A program made the position numbers and the translations under genes. A stretch of DNA of 64,000 nt from the NCBI GenBank assembly GCA_034520725.1, contig JAXHNH010000020.1, positions 62,001 to 126,000 of the forward strand. Direction: 5' to 3'. The notes beneath the pieces are model-generated. The model searched no databases. It saw only the letters and a list, made by a program, of their open reading frames with translations, and was not told where the DNA came from. The stretch is from Gracilimonas sp034520725 (lineage in GTDB: Bacteria; Bacteroidota; Rhodothermia; Balneolales; Balneolaceae). Positions 52,104-61,604 of this stretch are shown here, one piece after another. Within the stretch, counting starts at the first letter, position 1; each line of letters starts with the position of its first letter.

Positions 52104-54135
52104 TAGACACTCTATTAAAACGATTCAAACGTAAAGAATTTGTAGTTACAAATATGGATGATAATATCATAGCTGCAATTGAGATTAAGGGAGACAATAA
52201 ACCTATGGCAGCCAGCGGTAATCCAATGATATTATAGATCAGTGCCCAGAAGAAGTTTTGGTAAATAGTCTTTTTAGTCTGTTCCGCCTGATTTAATATG
52301 TCTTTTAATTGCTTAATATCAGGATTATAAAAGACCATATCTGCTTCCACCTTGTTTTTATCGGATCCTTCAAACATTGCAATGGTGCTGTCAGCCTTAG
52401 CCATCGCCAAAAGGTCATTCAAACCATCACCAATAAATAGAACTTTGCCATTTTCTTTCTTCATTCTCTCAACATACTTAGCCTTTTCATGAGGACTCAT
52501 ATTTCCAATATATGTCCATCTATCAGATACGATCTCATCTTGTGGCTCCGGGTCACCGGAAATCACCGATACCTTATATCCTTCTTCTGAAAGTCTCTGA
52601 AGCAGGTTTTTGGCATCTTTTTTTAAAGGATGAAAAATTTCAATTTTTATCACCATTTCCTTATTCACGAACAAGCCAAAACAATTTTTTTCCAACGATT
52701 CAGCTTCTGGATGCGCCCGGTTTAAAAGTGCTATTTCATATGTTTGTTTATTTTCATCTATCCAAACGCCTCTGATTCCAAGTCCCTGCATTTTCCTGAA
52801 TTCGGATATATGAAGTGGCATGATCTGATTACGCCGACCAAACTCTCTGACCGCTTCAGCAACAGGATGTTCGTCAACAGCTTCAATTCCAACCAAAAGC
52901 TTCATTAAGGTTTGATCCTTTAACTTAGATCTACCTACGATCTCTACACTTCGCACATTTGCAGAACCCGTAATGGTACCTGTTTTATCGAATATGATAT
53001 GAGTGACTTTAGATAATTCTTCGATCGCCTGAGAACCAGTTCTGAGTAATATTCCCTGGTCATGCAAACTTTTATGGGTTATCCAAATAGCCGCAGGTGT
53101 TGCAATTGCAAAAGCACATGGGCACCCAATGATCAAAACTGACAAAAAATTATTGATGGCTGAACTTGTTTCACCGATCCAGATATAATATATCAGAGTT
53201 ATGGCCGAAAGAATCACTACAGTACCAAGCAATATGCTGGCTGCACGGCTAGAAATAGTCTCGTAGCTCGATAGTTTTTTTTTCTCCCACTCAAATTGCT
53301 CAAGGTAACTTGAAAGTGATGATCGCGAAAAAGAAGATGTCAATTCGATTATTAAATCTTCATCAAGAGCTATGGATCCGGCCATTATGCCATCGCCCTC
53401 CTTTTTAAGAATTGCAGTTGGTTCACCCGTCAAATGGGCTTCTCTTACATAGCCGCGCTCAGATCTTAGAATACCATCAGCTGGAATAACCTTTTCAGCT
53501 TCAGTTTTTATCTCATCACCTTCACTGAGGTTTTCTGAGCTTACCCTTTCCCACACCCCGTTATTATTTTTTACAAGCAAGGCTGGGGCTTCAGGCTCCC
53601 ATTTCTTGCTATAAGCTCCAATTTTGTTTTTCAGGTATATATCGATCAGCAGGCTTCCAATATAGAAAACCAGGATCATTCCGGATGTTTCAAAATAAAT
53701 GGCTGATGGAACTCCTCGGAATACATTGGTAACAGAAAGCAGATAAGATGAAAAGACACCAATAAAGATCAACGTACCAAGGCTAAAACGTCTTGTTTTA
53801 AATTCATCAATGGAAACTAAAATCACTTCTTTACCCAATAACAGCAAGATCACTGTATTTAGAACAAGTGAAAACCAAAGAAAAAATGCAGGAGTATCAG
53901 AATCAATATGTATGGTCAAACTCACAAACAGAAGTAACATACCCAGAACTGCTGCGATCACCCATCTAATTAACAGTCCTTCCGGTAAATGAAACTGACC
54001 ATCTTCTCCTATCTGAAGGCGATATGCCATTGAACAACCATGGCAACAAAAATTAAGGTCTTCTTTGTTTAGTGATCTTCTGGCTGGTAATCCACAGTGG
54101 TCACAAGGTGTGATTTTTGAGGCTGAATCGGCCAA
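52096..54135 (-). CDS. ccoI: CcoI-type copper-transporting P-type ATPase
   Basis: A 679-aa P1B ATPase supplying copper for the cbb3 oxidase active site. The N terminus is a Cys-rich element (CDHCGLPARR, FCCHGCSMAYR) as in CcoI/FixI, but the heavy-metal-associated domain that normally follows is missing: sequence goes straight into membrane helices at about residue 55. Also visible: TGEPTAILKKEGDG (about 239-252), the metal-site CPC in IGCPCAFAIATPAA, the phosphorylation motif FDKTGTITG (about 375-383), HPVAEAV and IGDGLNDLLAMAKAD. Between ccoP and the SafE-type gene. Confidence 0.93.
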   Translation of the reverse strand: MADSASKITPCDHCGLPARRSLNKEDLNFCCHGCSMAYRLQIGEDGQFHLPEGLLIRWVIAAVLGMLLLFVSLTIHIDSDTPAFFLWFSLVLNTVILLLLGKEVILVSIDEFKTRRFSLGTLIFIGVFSSYLLSVTNVFRGVPSAIYFETSGMILVFYIGSLLIDIYLKNKIGAYSKKWEPEAPALLVKNNNGVWERVSSENLSEGDEIKTEAEKVIPADGILRSERGYVREAHLTGEPTAILKKEGDGIMAGSIALDEDLIIELTSSFSRSSLSSYLEQFEWEKKKLSSYETISSRAASILLGTVVILSAITLIYYIWIGETSSAINNFLSVLIIGCPCAFAIATPAAIWITHKSLHDQGILLRTGSQAIEELSKVTHIIFDKTGTITGSANVRSVEIVGRSKLKDQTLMKLLVGIEAVDEHPVAEAVREFGRRNQIMPLHISEFRKMQGLGIRGVWIDENKQTYEIALLNRAHPEAESLEKNCFGLFVNKEMVIKIEIFHPLKKDAKNLLQRLSEEGYKVSVISGDPEPQDEIVSDRWTYIGNMSPHEKAKYVERMKKENGKVLFIGDGLNDLLAMAKADSTIAMFEGSDKNKVEADMVFYNPDIKQLKDILNQAEQTKKTIYQNFFWALIYNIIGLPLAAIGLLSPLISIAAMILSSIFVTTNSLRLNRFNRVSND

Positions 54136-54139
54136 AGCT

Positions 54140-54805
54140 CTAGTTTAGGAAGGTATCATTAAGCTCACCAACTTCCCACTGAGACGTTCTATCCCCGTAA
54201 TTTTCGCGATAACTCTTGATACTGTCTATTGGGACATCAGTGCTATTATTTCCAAACGAATTTCTCACATAAGTCATTACAGCCGCCACTTCTTCATCTG
54301 ATATCTGTTCGCCCCAGGCGGGCATATTGCCATTGTAATTGATCCCATTTACGTCCATTTCACCATATAACCCATGAATAATGATTCCTGCAAAACGACC
54401 GATACTTCCATTTACATAATCTGTATCCACCAATGTTGGAAATGCGCCCTCCACACCTTCACCGTTCGATTGATGACAGGTTGAACAGACTCTCCCATAG
54501 ATGTTTTCTCCCAACTCCATTTGAGTCAATTCTACCGGTTCAGCAGGAGCCTCTTTTTCAGCCTGTGAAATATATAATTGATGGGGCTGATAGCTAAACT
54601 CACCGAAATAATACCCGGTGTAGAAAAATCCAAATGCAAAAGTTGTCAATATAACCGCATATAACCACCAAGGTCCTGTTTCATTCCCCTCTTCAGGTAA
54701 GCTTCTTTCCCTCAACACAGCCTGGTGGATATCGTAGATATCTTTGCTGTCTTCTTGTTTGCTGTCATTGAACGAGTCGCTATTCTCTCTTTCCTTTTCT
54801 GACAT
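54140..54805 (-). CDS. ccoP: cbb3 oxidase CcoP-like subunit, single haem c
   Basis: Membrane-anchored cytochrome c of the cbb3 oxidase, bringing electrons to CcoO/CcoN. The 221-aa protein has a charged N terminus, one membrane helix (about 46-68, WWLYAVILTTFAFGFFYTGYYF) and a cytochrome c domain with a single CSTCH (about 107-111) and axial Met in NGNMPAWGEQISDEEV. Typical CcoP has two CxxCH motifs and about 300 residues, so this is a mono-haem, shortened form. Gap of 8 nt from ccoO and 4 nt to ccoI. Confidence 0.9.
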   Translation of the reverse strand: MSEKERENSDSFNDSKQEDSKDIYDIHQAVLRERSLPEEGNETGPWWLYAVILTTFAFGFFYTGYYFGEFSYQPHQLYISQAEKEAPAEPVELTQMELGENIYGRVCSTCHQSNGEGVEGAFPTLVDTDYVNGSIGRFAGIIIHGLYGEMDVNGINYNGNMPAWGEQISDEEVAAVMTYVRNSFGNNSTDVPIDSIKSYRENYGDRTSQWEVGELNDTFLN

Positions 54806-54813
54806 GATATTCT

Positions 54814-55383
54814 CTATTCTTCTGATCTATCCTGATCCAATGAAAGAAGATAATCTACCAATTGTTCTGCTTCTTCAGTGGGTATGACTTTTTTCCCTTC
54901 TATAGCAAATTTACCGGGCAGATTTACCACTCGCTTATTAGTAACTTCATCCTCATCAATTACTTTAAAAAGCCAGGTAAATGGTGGCATTATGGAACCC
55001 GGAGATACAGATTCAGGAGCATACAGGTGTGTATAATGCCAATCTCTGCTAGGTTGTCTTTTTCCAATGTTGGATAAGTCAGGGCCTGTTCGCATTGTGC
55101 CTAATACATGAGGTGTGAGCCCTTTATAATCTTTCGGAAGGGAAGCTTCGCCCCAGCCACGCTCAAAATCTGCTCCAAAACCCTGAGGCCTTACCTGTTG
55201 GGTATGACAATAAACGCACCCTTCGCGGACATAGATTTTATGTCCATTTTCAATATTAGGTGCAACATATTGTTCAGCAGTAATTTCCTTATCTGCAAGT
55301 ATCTGTGGAATGTAGACCAATCCCAACATGGATGAAATGAATAACGCAACAGCCCCAAAAATCAGAATTAAATTATTACTCAT
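54814..55383 (-). CDS. ccoO: cbb3 oxidase mono-haem subunit CcoO
   Basis: Second subunit of cytochrome cbb3 oxidase. From ATG 55383 it is 189 aa: an N-terminal anchor (NLILIFGAVALFISSMLGLVYIPQIL), then a haem c site REGCVYCHTQQVRPQGFGAD (about 51-70), the family motif GTMRTGPDLSNIGKR and the Met-ligand region SIMPPFTWLF. An in-frame TTG at 55398 overlaps ccoN; I prefer the ATG, which follows TGAGGA and lies 4 nt after the ccoN stop. Confidence 0.95.
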   Translation of the reverse strand: MSNNLILIFGAVALFISSMLGLVYIPQILADKEITAEQYVAPNIENGHKIYVREGCVYCHTQQVRPQGFGADFERGWGEASLPKDYKGLTPHVLGTMRTGPDLSNIGKRQPSRDWHYTHLYAPESVSPGSIMPPFTWLFKVIDEDEVTNKRVVNLPGKFAIEGKKVIPTEEAEQLVDYLLSLDQDRSEE

Positions 55384-55387
55384 AATT

Positions 55388-56797
55388 TCAGTCCTCAAGA
55401 TTTTGGTTTACAGTCTCAGTTGTGTCTTTATCATCTTTTTTCAGAATTTTGAAATAGGAATAAGCAAATACTATGTGCCCTGTAGTTAGTAATATGGCAG
55501 CAAATGACCGGGATTCCAGAAACGGTTTCATTTTTTTTACAATATCCAAGAATGGAATGTTTGGATCGTTCATGAGGTAACCCTGCCAAATACCACCGAT
55601 CTGCAATGCAACGATATATAATATTATACCTATAGCACTAAGCCAAAAATGCCATTTTATCCTACTTTTTGAATCCCATTCATTACCTGTAATTCGTGGC
55701 ATGATGTAATACATAGAGCCAAATAGTACCATCGTTACAAATGCATACATTCCAATATGTGCATGAGCAATTACATAATGTGTGAAATGTATGACCTCAT
55801 TTACATTCCGTAAAGCCTGAAGACTTCCCTGCAAACTGACAAATGTGTAGCTCATTGCACCAAATACTACAAACCGCAGTGTAGGAGAATTAATAACTCT
55901 TTTAAATACACCAACTACTGTAAGGTGATGATTGACGGCTACGGTAACGACCGGTATAATCATCATTGCACTTGCAGCAATGGATATGGTTGTTGCCCAT
56001 GTAGGAACCGGGCCGCCGATCAAGTGATGAAATCCATTCCAGTTGTAGAAAAGTGCCAGTGTCCAAAACCCTAACAAACTTAATGAATAGCTATAAATTG
56101 GCCTGCCGGTCACTTTTGGTATCAAATAATAAGCAGCAGCAAGGCAAATAGGGGTAAACCAAAGTCCCAATGCATTATGTGCATACCACCAATTCATACC
56201 GGATTGAACGGTAGTATCAAATTCAGGTATATATGCTACAAGCAACAGGGCAAAGATCCAAATAAAAGCAGCAATAATATAATAGACAGAAATGTATAAG
56301 TTTTTCGAAGCTCTGTTAGCCAGCATTAGTAAAGCCGCAATAAGCAAGGGTATTAACCCAATTATCATGAGAATAGCCGAAGAAAAAGGAATTTCCAGCC
56401 ACTCTAATCCCCGCGAAAACCCTCCTAAGATCTGGAACGAACCTATGGTAAGACCAATGTTCCAAATAACCAAACCAATAAGAATAGTCTTTTGAATAGG
56501 AATTACAATACGAAGGGTTCTGGTCAGCAGCCACAATGCAACTCCGGCACCCGTCATAGAAGCCCAGCCATATACCATTGTGTTTAAATGCAGCGGTCTT
56601 ACTCTCCCGAATGTCAGCCACGACGTATCACCTAAAAAGTTAGGCATATGCAATTTAAAAGAAGCAAGAATGGCCAACACCGAACCAAATAGCAACCAAA
56701 TAATCCCGGACGTAAAAAAGGTCAACAATAATTTACTGGAATCCTGATCTGTGAAGTTTCGCCTTTCAGCAGCACTGTTGAATTTCTTCAGTTTCAT
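55388..56797 (-). CDS. ccoN: cbb3 oxidase catalytic subunit CcoN
   Basis: The haem-copper oxidase subunit that reduces oxygen with high affinity. The 469-aa, about 12-helix protein shows PLHLNTMVYGWASMTG (low-spin haem His region, about 68-83), WWYAHNALGLWFTPI near 203-217, the CuB-ligand region NGFHHLIGGPVPTWATT near 254-270, and the haem-ligand HFTHYVIAHAHIGMYAFVTMVLFGSMY (about 336-362). No fused CcoO domain. It overlaps the CcoS-like gene by 4 nt and starts the NOP order. Confidence 0.96.
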   Translation of the reverse strand: MKLKKFNSAAERRNFTDQDSSKLLLTFFTSGIIWLLFGSVLAILASFKLHMPNFLGDTSWLTFGRVRPLHLNTMVYGWASMTGAGVALWLLTRTLRIVIPIQKTILIGLVIWNIGLTIGSFQILGGFSRGLEWLEIPFSSAILMIIGLIPLLIAALLMLANRASKNLYISVYYIIAAFIWIFALLLVAYIPEFDTTVQSGMNWWYAHNALGLWFTPICLAAAYYLIPKVTGRPIYSYSLSLLGFWTLALFYNWNGFHHLIGGPVPTWATTISIAASAMMIIPVVTVAVNHHLTVVGVFKRVINSPTLRFVVFGAMSYTFVSLQGSLQALRNVNEVIHFTHYVIAHAHIGMYAFVTMVLFGSMYYIMPRITGNEWDSKSRIKWHFWLSAIGIILYIVALQIGGIWQGYLMNDPNIPFLDIVKKMKPFLESRSFAAILLTTGHIVFAYSYFKILKKDDKDTTETVNQNLED

Positions 56798-57003
56798 ACG
56801 TTCTTTTTACCGGGATCTTCTTCATTAAACAACTGATCGGTCGGTTCACCCACTGGTTCATCTTCCTCAAAAGGGATCATTGCATCTCGGCCAAGATCTC
56901 TGACATGACCTTTTCGAATTGTATAGATCAGAATCAGCAAAGCAGCTGTAACCATTAGTAATGAAATAGAAAAAACTGACACTGAACCTGATCCAAATTC
57001 CAT
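56794..57003 (-). CDS. ccoS: CcoS-like cbb3 assembly protein
   Basis: A 69-aa protein with one N-terminal membrane helix (SVFSISLLMVTAALLILIYTI) followed by IRKGHVRDLGRDAMIPFEEDEP, which matches the CcoS pattern of a helix, a basic turn, DL, and an acidic end (DDD-like). CcoS is needed to insert cofactors into cbb3 oxidase. It is the first gene of the cbb3 transcript, overlapping ccoN by 4 nt. Short length keeps the identification moderate. Confidence 0.75.
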   Translation of the reverse strand: MEFGSGSVSVFSISLLMVTAALLILIYTIRKGHVRDLGRDAMIPFEEDEPVGEPTDQLFNEEDPGKKNV

Positions 57004-57463
57004 AAATCTATTCTACATTTCTTTTTTTATTTAATATAAATAAATCAAAACTAACTTCAATTAGTTCAAATCTGCTCACCTTTTACCATTTTATTCCCAT
57101 ATAAATATGGAAGCATGTATTTCTTAAGCGGCCATAGCCTGTAGTGTTCTTTTGAAATGTCAAAGACCATCATTTACTTGAGCGTAAGATCAGGCGTGAA
57201 GTTTTTATCATAATCAAATTCAGCCAGAGCCATTTTCCCGTAGCCGAATATAAGCAATTAAATAATTTTACTATCGCTATACGACTTGTCATAACAACAA
57301 AACCGTATTTATTGGAATAATTTATTGTACAGAAATGAAGAAATATTAAATATATCCCTACTACATCATTTGATGCTATGTTCACTACAAAATTAAAAAA
57401 TGTACTATCTATGCCCTTCATATTTCACAATCAATCATTGTGAAATCATACTAAGGTCTTCGA
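57004..57463. other. AT-rich gap upstream of the cbb3 operon
   Basis: About 460 bp, very AT-rich, with no convincing ORF. A 6-bp inverted repeat AACTAA-N6-TTAGTT at 57049-57066 lies 46 nt upstream of ccoS, and a perfect 10-bp hairpin ATTTCACAAT-caatc-ATTGTGAAAT is at 57422-57446. The first could be an operator for the oxidase operon; it does not match the FNR consensus well. Confidence 0.4.
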
Positions 57464-57722
57464 GATCAATACACCTGTAAGAACAGACAACCATTTTTGA
57501 AAACCAACCAGCCCTGCCATTTTCCCAAATAAACCGACCAAAGAACACAGCAGAACATATATTATACTTCGCCCCATGTTATAGAGTAAGATACCAAGTA
57601 TTTTTTCACCCCTGCATGGCTTTGACAGGAAGTGCAAGTGCAATGGGTCCACACATACCTACACAGTGTGCGCTTTCCAAAAAGCCGAATAACAGCCCAC
57701 CGATCAGTCATTCATTGATCAT
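57464..57722 (-). pseudogene. Decayed partial copy of the SafE-type gene
   Basis: On the minus strand from 57722 the sequence reads MINE-stop-LIGGLLFGFLESAHCVGMCGPIALALPVKAMQG, then shifts frame and continues NMGRSIIYVLLCSLVGLFGKMAGLVGFQKWLSVLTGVLI. It is close to the intact protein at 51441 at DNA and protein level but has an early TGA, a frameshift, and stops abruptly at 57464. A perfect palindrome (57422-57446) lies 18 nt from that break. Clearly non-functional. Confidence 0.88.
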
Positions 57723-57803
57723 TGAATATGATATCTGATTTGATTGAAATTATTAGTGGTTCAATATAAAAACCTCTCATCATTTGCTATTACGAAAGGC
57801 TCA

Positions 57804-58748
57804 TTAAATATAGTTTCTGAATTCATGATCAGAACCTTTTGTCATAATACCTATTAACTGTAAAGATTGTCCTAATTTTGGCATTCGACTCCTATTGCTG
57901 CTCTTTGCGCATGGAATACCCAACTTCCGATCCTGATCTTTAAGAGGTGTTTTGAACATTCCTTTGATCGTTTGATCCTCTTCCCTGTCAAGTTGATCAA
58001 GCCCCAGCCGAATGGTTTCAGGTTCCGGATTCAGTCTAAAGGTTTTAGCTAAACGGTCCCAGAATGAGAAGAGTGAACTATAGTTTGAGTCGGTCTCAGG
58101 CTGCCAGCGGGAATGATGAACCCGGTGCATATTAGGCGTCACGATCACTGCCCGCAGTAGGCGATCGTATTTTTCAGACATTCCAACGTTGGCGTGATGA
58201 AACTGCACCACGGCAAACATTACGATCTCATAGAGTACGAGTTCCCATAGGTAGACACCGAAAATCGCAATGAGTGGAATCCGTAATAGTGAGGAAAAAA
58301 GGATCTCTCCAAGATGAAAACGGCTTGCGGTTGTCACATCCATTTTACTGTCAGAGTGGTGTACGCTGTGAAATCGCCAGAAGAATGGTATTTCGTGATT
58401 CATTCGGTGCCAGACATAAGTCCACAAATCCAGCAAGAGTATTGCCCCAATTGCATGTCCCCAGCTCGGGACTCCCAAACCATCCTGTAGCCAATGCATG
58501 ATACCAAAACCTGCCTCTTCTGCCCACACAGAGGCAGCAAACCAAAGACCTACAAACAGTAAACTGACCATTAATCCGTTTACCGCACCAATTACAAGGT
58601 TCCGATAAACATGCTTGCCGCGCTCTTTAAATGAACCTGTGAAATGAGCATAGAATGGATGCAATGACTCCCACATGAACAATAATATCAAAACACTCAG
58701 CATGACTACGATCTGAGTTTCCTGTAAGGCTAAAATTATGGGATCCAT
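57804..58748 (-). CDS. Sterol desaturase/fatty-acid hydroxylase family protein
   Basis: A 314-aa integral membrane di-iron enzyme. Four to five hydrophobic segments and the eight-histidine pattern are visible: HRMNHE (about 113-118), HSVHHSD (about 127-133) and later HHANVG and HRVHHSRWQ (about 215). Members hydroxylate or desaturate lipids using O2; the substrate here is unknown (ornithine lipid, carotenoid or fatty acid are possible). The last 40 or so residues (SSNRSRMPKLGQ...) are poor in family-like sequence and could be a frameshifted tail. Single gene. Confidence 0.87.
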   Translation of the reverse strand: MDPIILALQETQIVVMLSVLILLFMWESLHPFYAHFTGSFKERGKHVYRNLVIGAVNGLMVSLLFVGLWFAASVWAEEAGFGIMHWLQDGLGVPSWGHAIGAILLLDLWTYVWHRMNHEIPFFWRFHSVHHSDSKMDVTTASRFHLGEILFSSLLRIPLIAIFGVYLWELVLYEIVMFAVVQFHHANVGMSEKYDRLLRAVIVTPNMHRVHHSRWQPETDSNYSSLFSFWDRLAKTFRLNPEPETIRLGLDQLDREEDQTIKGMFKTPLKDQDRKLGIPCAKSSNRSRMPKLGQSLQLIGIMTKGSDHEFRNYI

Positions 58749-58945
58749 ATTTATCTGTTGTTTGGGGATTAAAGTGTCTTTTTACAGACTCTTTAAAAGT
58801 TATAGCCGGCTTTCATCACATCAATGCTAACATAAAAAAGCCACAAAAAATTGCCTTTAATTTTTTGCAGCTTATGCAATAAGTATCAAAAACAACACCC
58901 TTTATCAAACATGATCAATCAAATCGTGTGATGTTTGAGCAAAAG

Positions 58946-59338
58946 TTATTCTGTTTCAAAACCTGCACGTGCCAGATCATTAAATCCGCCTACGTTATAC
59001 ACATTCTCGAACCCTTCACTTTTCATCATTCTGGCAGCCTGACCACTACGATTACCGGTTCGGCAATACAGATAGTATGTTTTATCTATATCCAACTCAC
59101 TTAATGATTCTTTGAACTCTCCGTTCATGAGATCGAGCTGTTTATCTGTTTTTAGCAAATGACCTTCTTCATATTCTTCCTGAGTTCGGACATCAATGAC
59201 CACTCCCGGCACTTCTGCGTATTTCTCTTTGAATTCATCGATACTGATATCGATCTCATTTGTTTGTTTTGTAAACATGTTAAACATGATAATACCTATT
59301 ATTAAAATTGACGCTATTGTTAAAATCGTTATCCACAT
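58946..59338 (-). CDS. Membrane-anchored single-domain rhodanese
   Basis: A 130-aa protein with an N-terminal helix (about 3-22, ITILTIASILIIGIIMFNMF) and a rhodanese domain with the active-site Cys in LYCRTGNRSGQAARMM (about 89-104) and YNVGGFNDLARAG at the end. It would carry sulfane sulfur at the membrane, in line with the neighbouring sulfur genes. 4-nt gap from the truncated MFS gene upstream. Confidence 0.93.
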   Translation of the reverse strand: MWITILTIASILIIGIIMFNMFTKQTNEIDISIDEFKEKYAEVPGVVIDVRTQEEYEEGHLLKTDKQLDLMNGEFKESLSELDIDKTYYLYCRTGNRSGQAARMMKSEGFENVYNVGGFNDLARAGFETE

Positions 59339-59342
59339 AAAT

Positions 59343-59759
59343 CTAAGATGATAATGCCGGAATTGATTTATTGAGTTTATTCATACTGAATAACAACGTA
59401 AAAGCTGATATCATTACAATAATCCCTGTAATGGATATGGCAAAACCAAGATCAAACATATCTGCCAGTATTCCTGCCAGTAAAGCTCCAACAGCATAAC
59501 CACCATCTCTCCAAAGCCTAAATACTCCTATGCTTTCTGCCCGGTCTTTGGGGTGAACCAGGTCAGCCACTGCTGAAATAAAAGTTGGATATACCATAGC
59601 TGTTCCCAACCCCAAAAAAGATGCTGCAATCACAAATTCACTTTCAGCGATCTCAGGAAGTATGGTTCTTTCGAGCCCCACCATGCCGCCAACAAAAGCG
59701 TTGATAAGCACCAGCAGCGAAAATTGCTTCCAGTTATGTTTTAGACCAAGTTGCTTCAT
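59343..59759 (-). pseudogene. Major-facilitator transporter with a large internal deletion
   Basis: A 138-aa ORF joining the two ends of an MFS transporter. The N-terminal part (about 1-41: FSLLVLINAFVGGMVGLERTILPEIAESEF) looks like the first helix and following loop; from about 42 on (ASFLGLGTAMVYPTFISAVADLVHPKDRAESIGVFRLWRDGGYAVGALLAG) it is the last four helices. An intact protein would be near 400 aa, so about 260 codons are missing in frame. A functional mini-transporter is unlikely. Between the rhodanese and sulP genes. Confidence 0.75.
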
Positions 59760-59772
59760 TAGAAATCAGTTA

Positions 59773-61506
59773 TCAGGATATATTTGTCTGCATAGGTGAG
59801 TAGGAGTGATCTTTCCTGTGCCCTTTCTTAAATGCTTCAATAGCATCAGAGACATCAAAGTAGAAATTTGTGATGCTCAATCCATCGGTAATACCGCTCA
59901 CCTTAAGTTTATCTCTAACCGGACCTATGGCACCTGCAAAGTATAATTCAATATCTTTTTCACCAAGATCCTTGATGAGTTCCTCCAACGCATGCACTCC
60001 GGTTGAATCCACGCTGTTGATGGCAGATGCATCCAGAACCACCAGTCCCAGCTTGTCACCTTTCTGATCTATCAGGCTCTCAATACTTGAACGGAAATAC
60101 TCTACATTAGCGAAGTATAGTTCCGAATCGAATCGGAAAACAAGGATCTCTTCCTCTGTCTTAGCCTCTTTATATCTGTTGGTGTTTCTGAAATTCTTAC
60201 TTTCACCCAAGCGACCCAATTCTGTACTGTGCGGTTTAGTGCTGTTATAGATCACCATTATCAGAGACAACAATACTCCAATCGCGATACCTTCTTCAAT
60301 CCCCAGGGCTAGTGTCGCAATAAAGGTAGCAAGTAACATGGCCAGATCTTTTTTATCCGTTTTCCAGAGATGTTTCATTTCGTCTGCATCAAAGAGTCCG
60401 GCAACGGCTACAATAATGATGGCACCTAGTACCGCTTTTGGCAAATAGTAGAATAATGGAGTGAGGAACAGTACCGTCAATGCAATGATAAGCGCACTAA
60501 TAATGGATGCCATTCCCGTACGTGAACCGGCCTGATCGTTAACGGCAGTTCTGGAAAATCCACCGGTGGTTGGATAAGCCTGAAATAAGGCTCCCCCAAT
60601 ATTTGCTGCACCTAATCCGATCAACTCCTGATTGGGGTCCACTTTGTAACCATGCTTGGTTGCGATAGCTTTAGCTACAGCAATGGATTCCATGTAACCG
60701 ACCAACGAGATCACTAAAACCGTCGGCAGGATAGCCTCCAAATCAGCCCAGCTGAAGGAAGTCATTTGAAAACTTGGCAGTCCTTCCGGCACCTGACCTA
60801 CAATGGCCACTCCCATTTCATTTAGTCCGAAAAAATATGTTACTAAAGTTCCGACACCTACAACCACTAATGCGGAGGGGAAGGTACGTTTCCATTTTCT
60901 TAGCAAGATGATCATGGCAATAGAACCAATCCCTATCATGGCTGTGAATGGGTCAATCTCACCTATCTTATTGAAGGTATTAATGACTATCTCGTGGACA
61001 TAATTTGTTCGAGGGATATCAATGCCCAACAGACCTTTAATCTGACTACCTCCAATAATAAGGGCTGCAGCAGAGGTAAACCCACTCAAAACAGGGTGAG
61101 ATAAGAAATTTACCAGGAATCCCATCCTGAAAACCCCCATGAAAAACTGGAATAATCCAACCGCCATCGCCGTTAGGATAGCTAATTGTATAAAGCGGTC
61201 ACTTCCTACTTCTGCGATTTCGCCAACACCGGCTAAAACAAGCAAAGAAACCATTGCTACCGGTCCTACTGCGAGTTGCCTCGAGGTTCCAAATATAGCA
61301 TAGAGGATCAGAGGTACTATTGAAGCATATAATCCGTAGATGGGTGGTAAACCCGCAAGCATAGCATAGGCCATTCCCTGAGGAATAAGCATAATCCCTA
61401 CGGTTATACCTGCGTTCAGGTCACCTTTGGCATCCTCAGAGTTATAGGATTTGATCCAGTCAAGGATCGGAATATATTTTGTTATGAATGATGACTGGGA
61501 TTTCAT
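59773..61506 (-). CDS. SulP-family anion permease with STAS domain
   Basis: A 577-aa SLC26/SulP transporter. The membrane part shows the sulfate-transporter signature region GDLNAGITVGIMLIPQGMAYAMLAGLPPIYGLYASIVPLILYAIFG (about 27-72), then VGYMESIAVAKAIATKHGY and ELIGLGAANIGGALFQAYPTTGGFSRTAVN. The C-terminal STAS domain begins near 455 (RFDSELYFANVEYFRSSI) with LDASAINSVDSTGVHALEEL. Sulfate is the expected substrate in this sulfur-gene setting; bicarbonate is an alternative. Confidence 0.94.
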   Translation of the reverse strand: MKSQSSFITKYIPILDWIKSYNSEDAKGDLNAGITVGIMLIPQGMAYAMLAGLPPIYGLYASIVPLILYAIFGTSRQLAVGPVAMVSLLVLAGVGEIAEVGSDRFIQLAILTAMAVGLFQFFMGVFRMGFLVNFLSHPVLSGFTSAAALIIGGSQIKGLLGIDIPRTNYVHEIVINTFNKIGEIDPFTAMIGIGSIAMIILLRKWKRTFPSALVVVGVGTLVTYFFGLNEMGVAIVGQVPEGLPSFQMTSFSWADLEAILPTVLVISLVGYMESIAVAKAIATKHGYKVDPNQELIGLGAANIGGALFQAYPTTGGFSRTAVNDQAGSRTGMASIISALIIALTVLFLTPLFYYLPKAVLGAIIIVAVAGLFDADEMKHLWKTDKKDLAMLLATFIATLALGIEEGIAIGVLLSLIMVIYNSTKPHSTELGRLGESKNFRNTNRYKEAKTEEEILVFRFDSELYFANVEYFRSSIESLIDQKGDKLGLVVLDASAINSVDSTGVHALEELIKDLGEKDIELYFAGAIGPVRDKLKVSGITDGLSITNFYFDVSDAIEAFKKGHRKDHSYSPMQTNIS

Positions 61507-61604
61507 TGTGTCGATTCTTTTAGAAACCGATTACCGTAGGGCATTTCTTCAGAACTCCTCTACAAAAACCGATCGCTGAATTTCAATGTTTTCTTTCTTG
61601 ATAG

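Noticed and set aside
57049..57066. FNR/CRP-type operator before ccoS
   Set aside because: AACTAA-N6-TTAGTT does not match TTGAT-N4-ATCAA or the TGTGA core; kept only as an unnamed inverted repeat.
57170..57421. An 83-codon minus-strand ORF upstream of the cbb3 operon
   Set aside because: AT-rich, no motif and no ribosome binding site; it ends beside the palindrome. Nothing supports coding.
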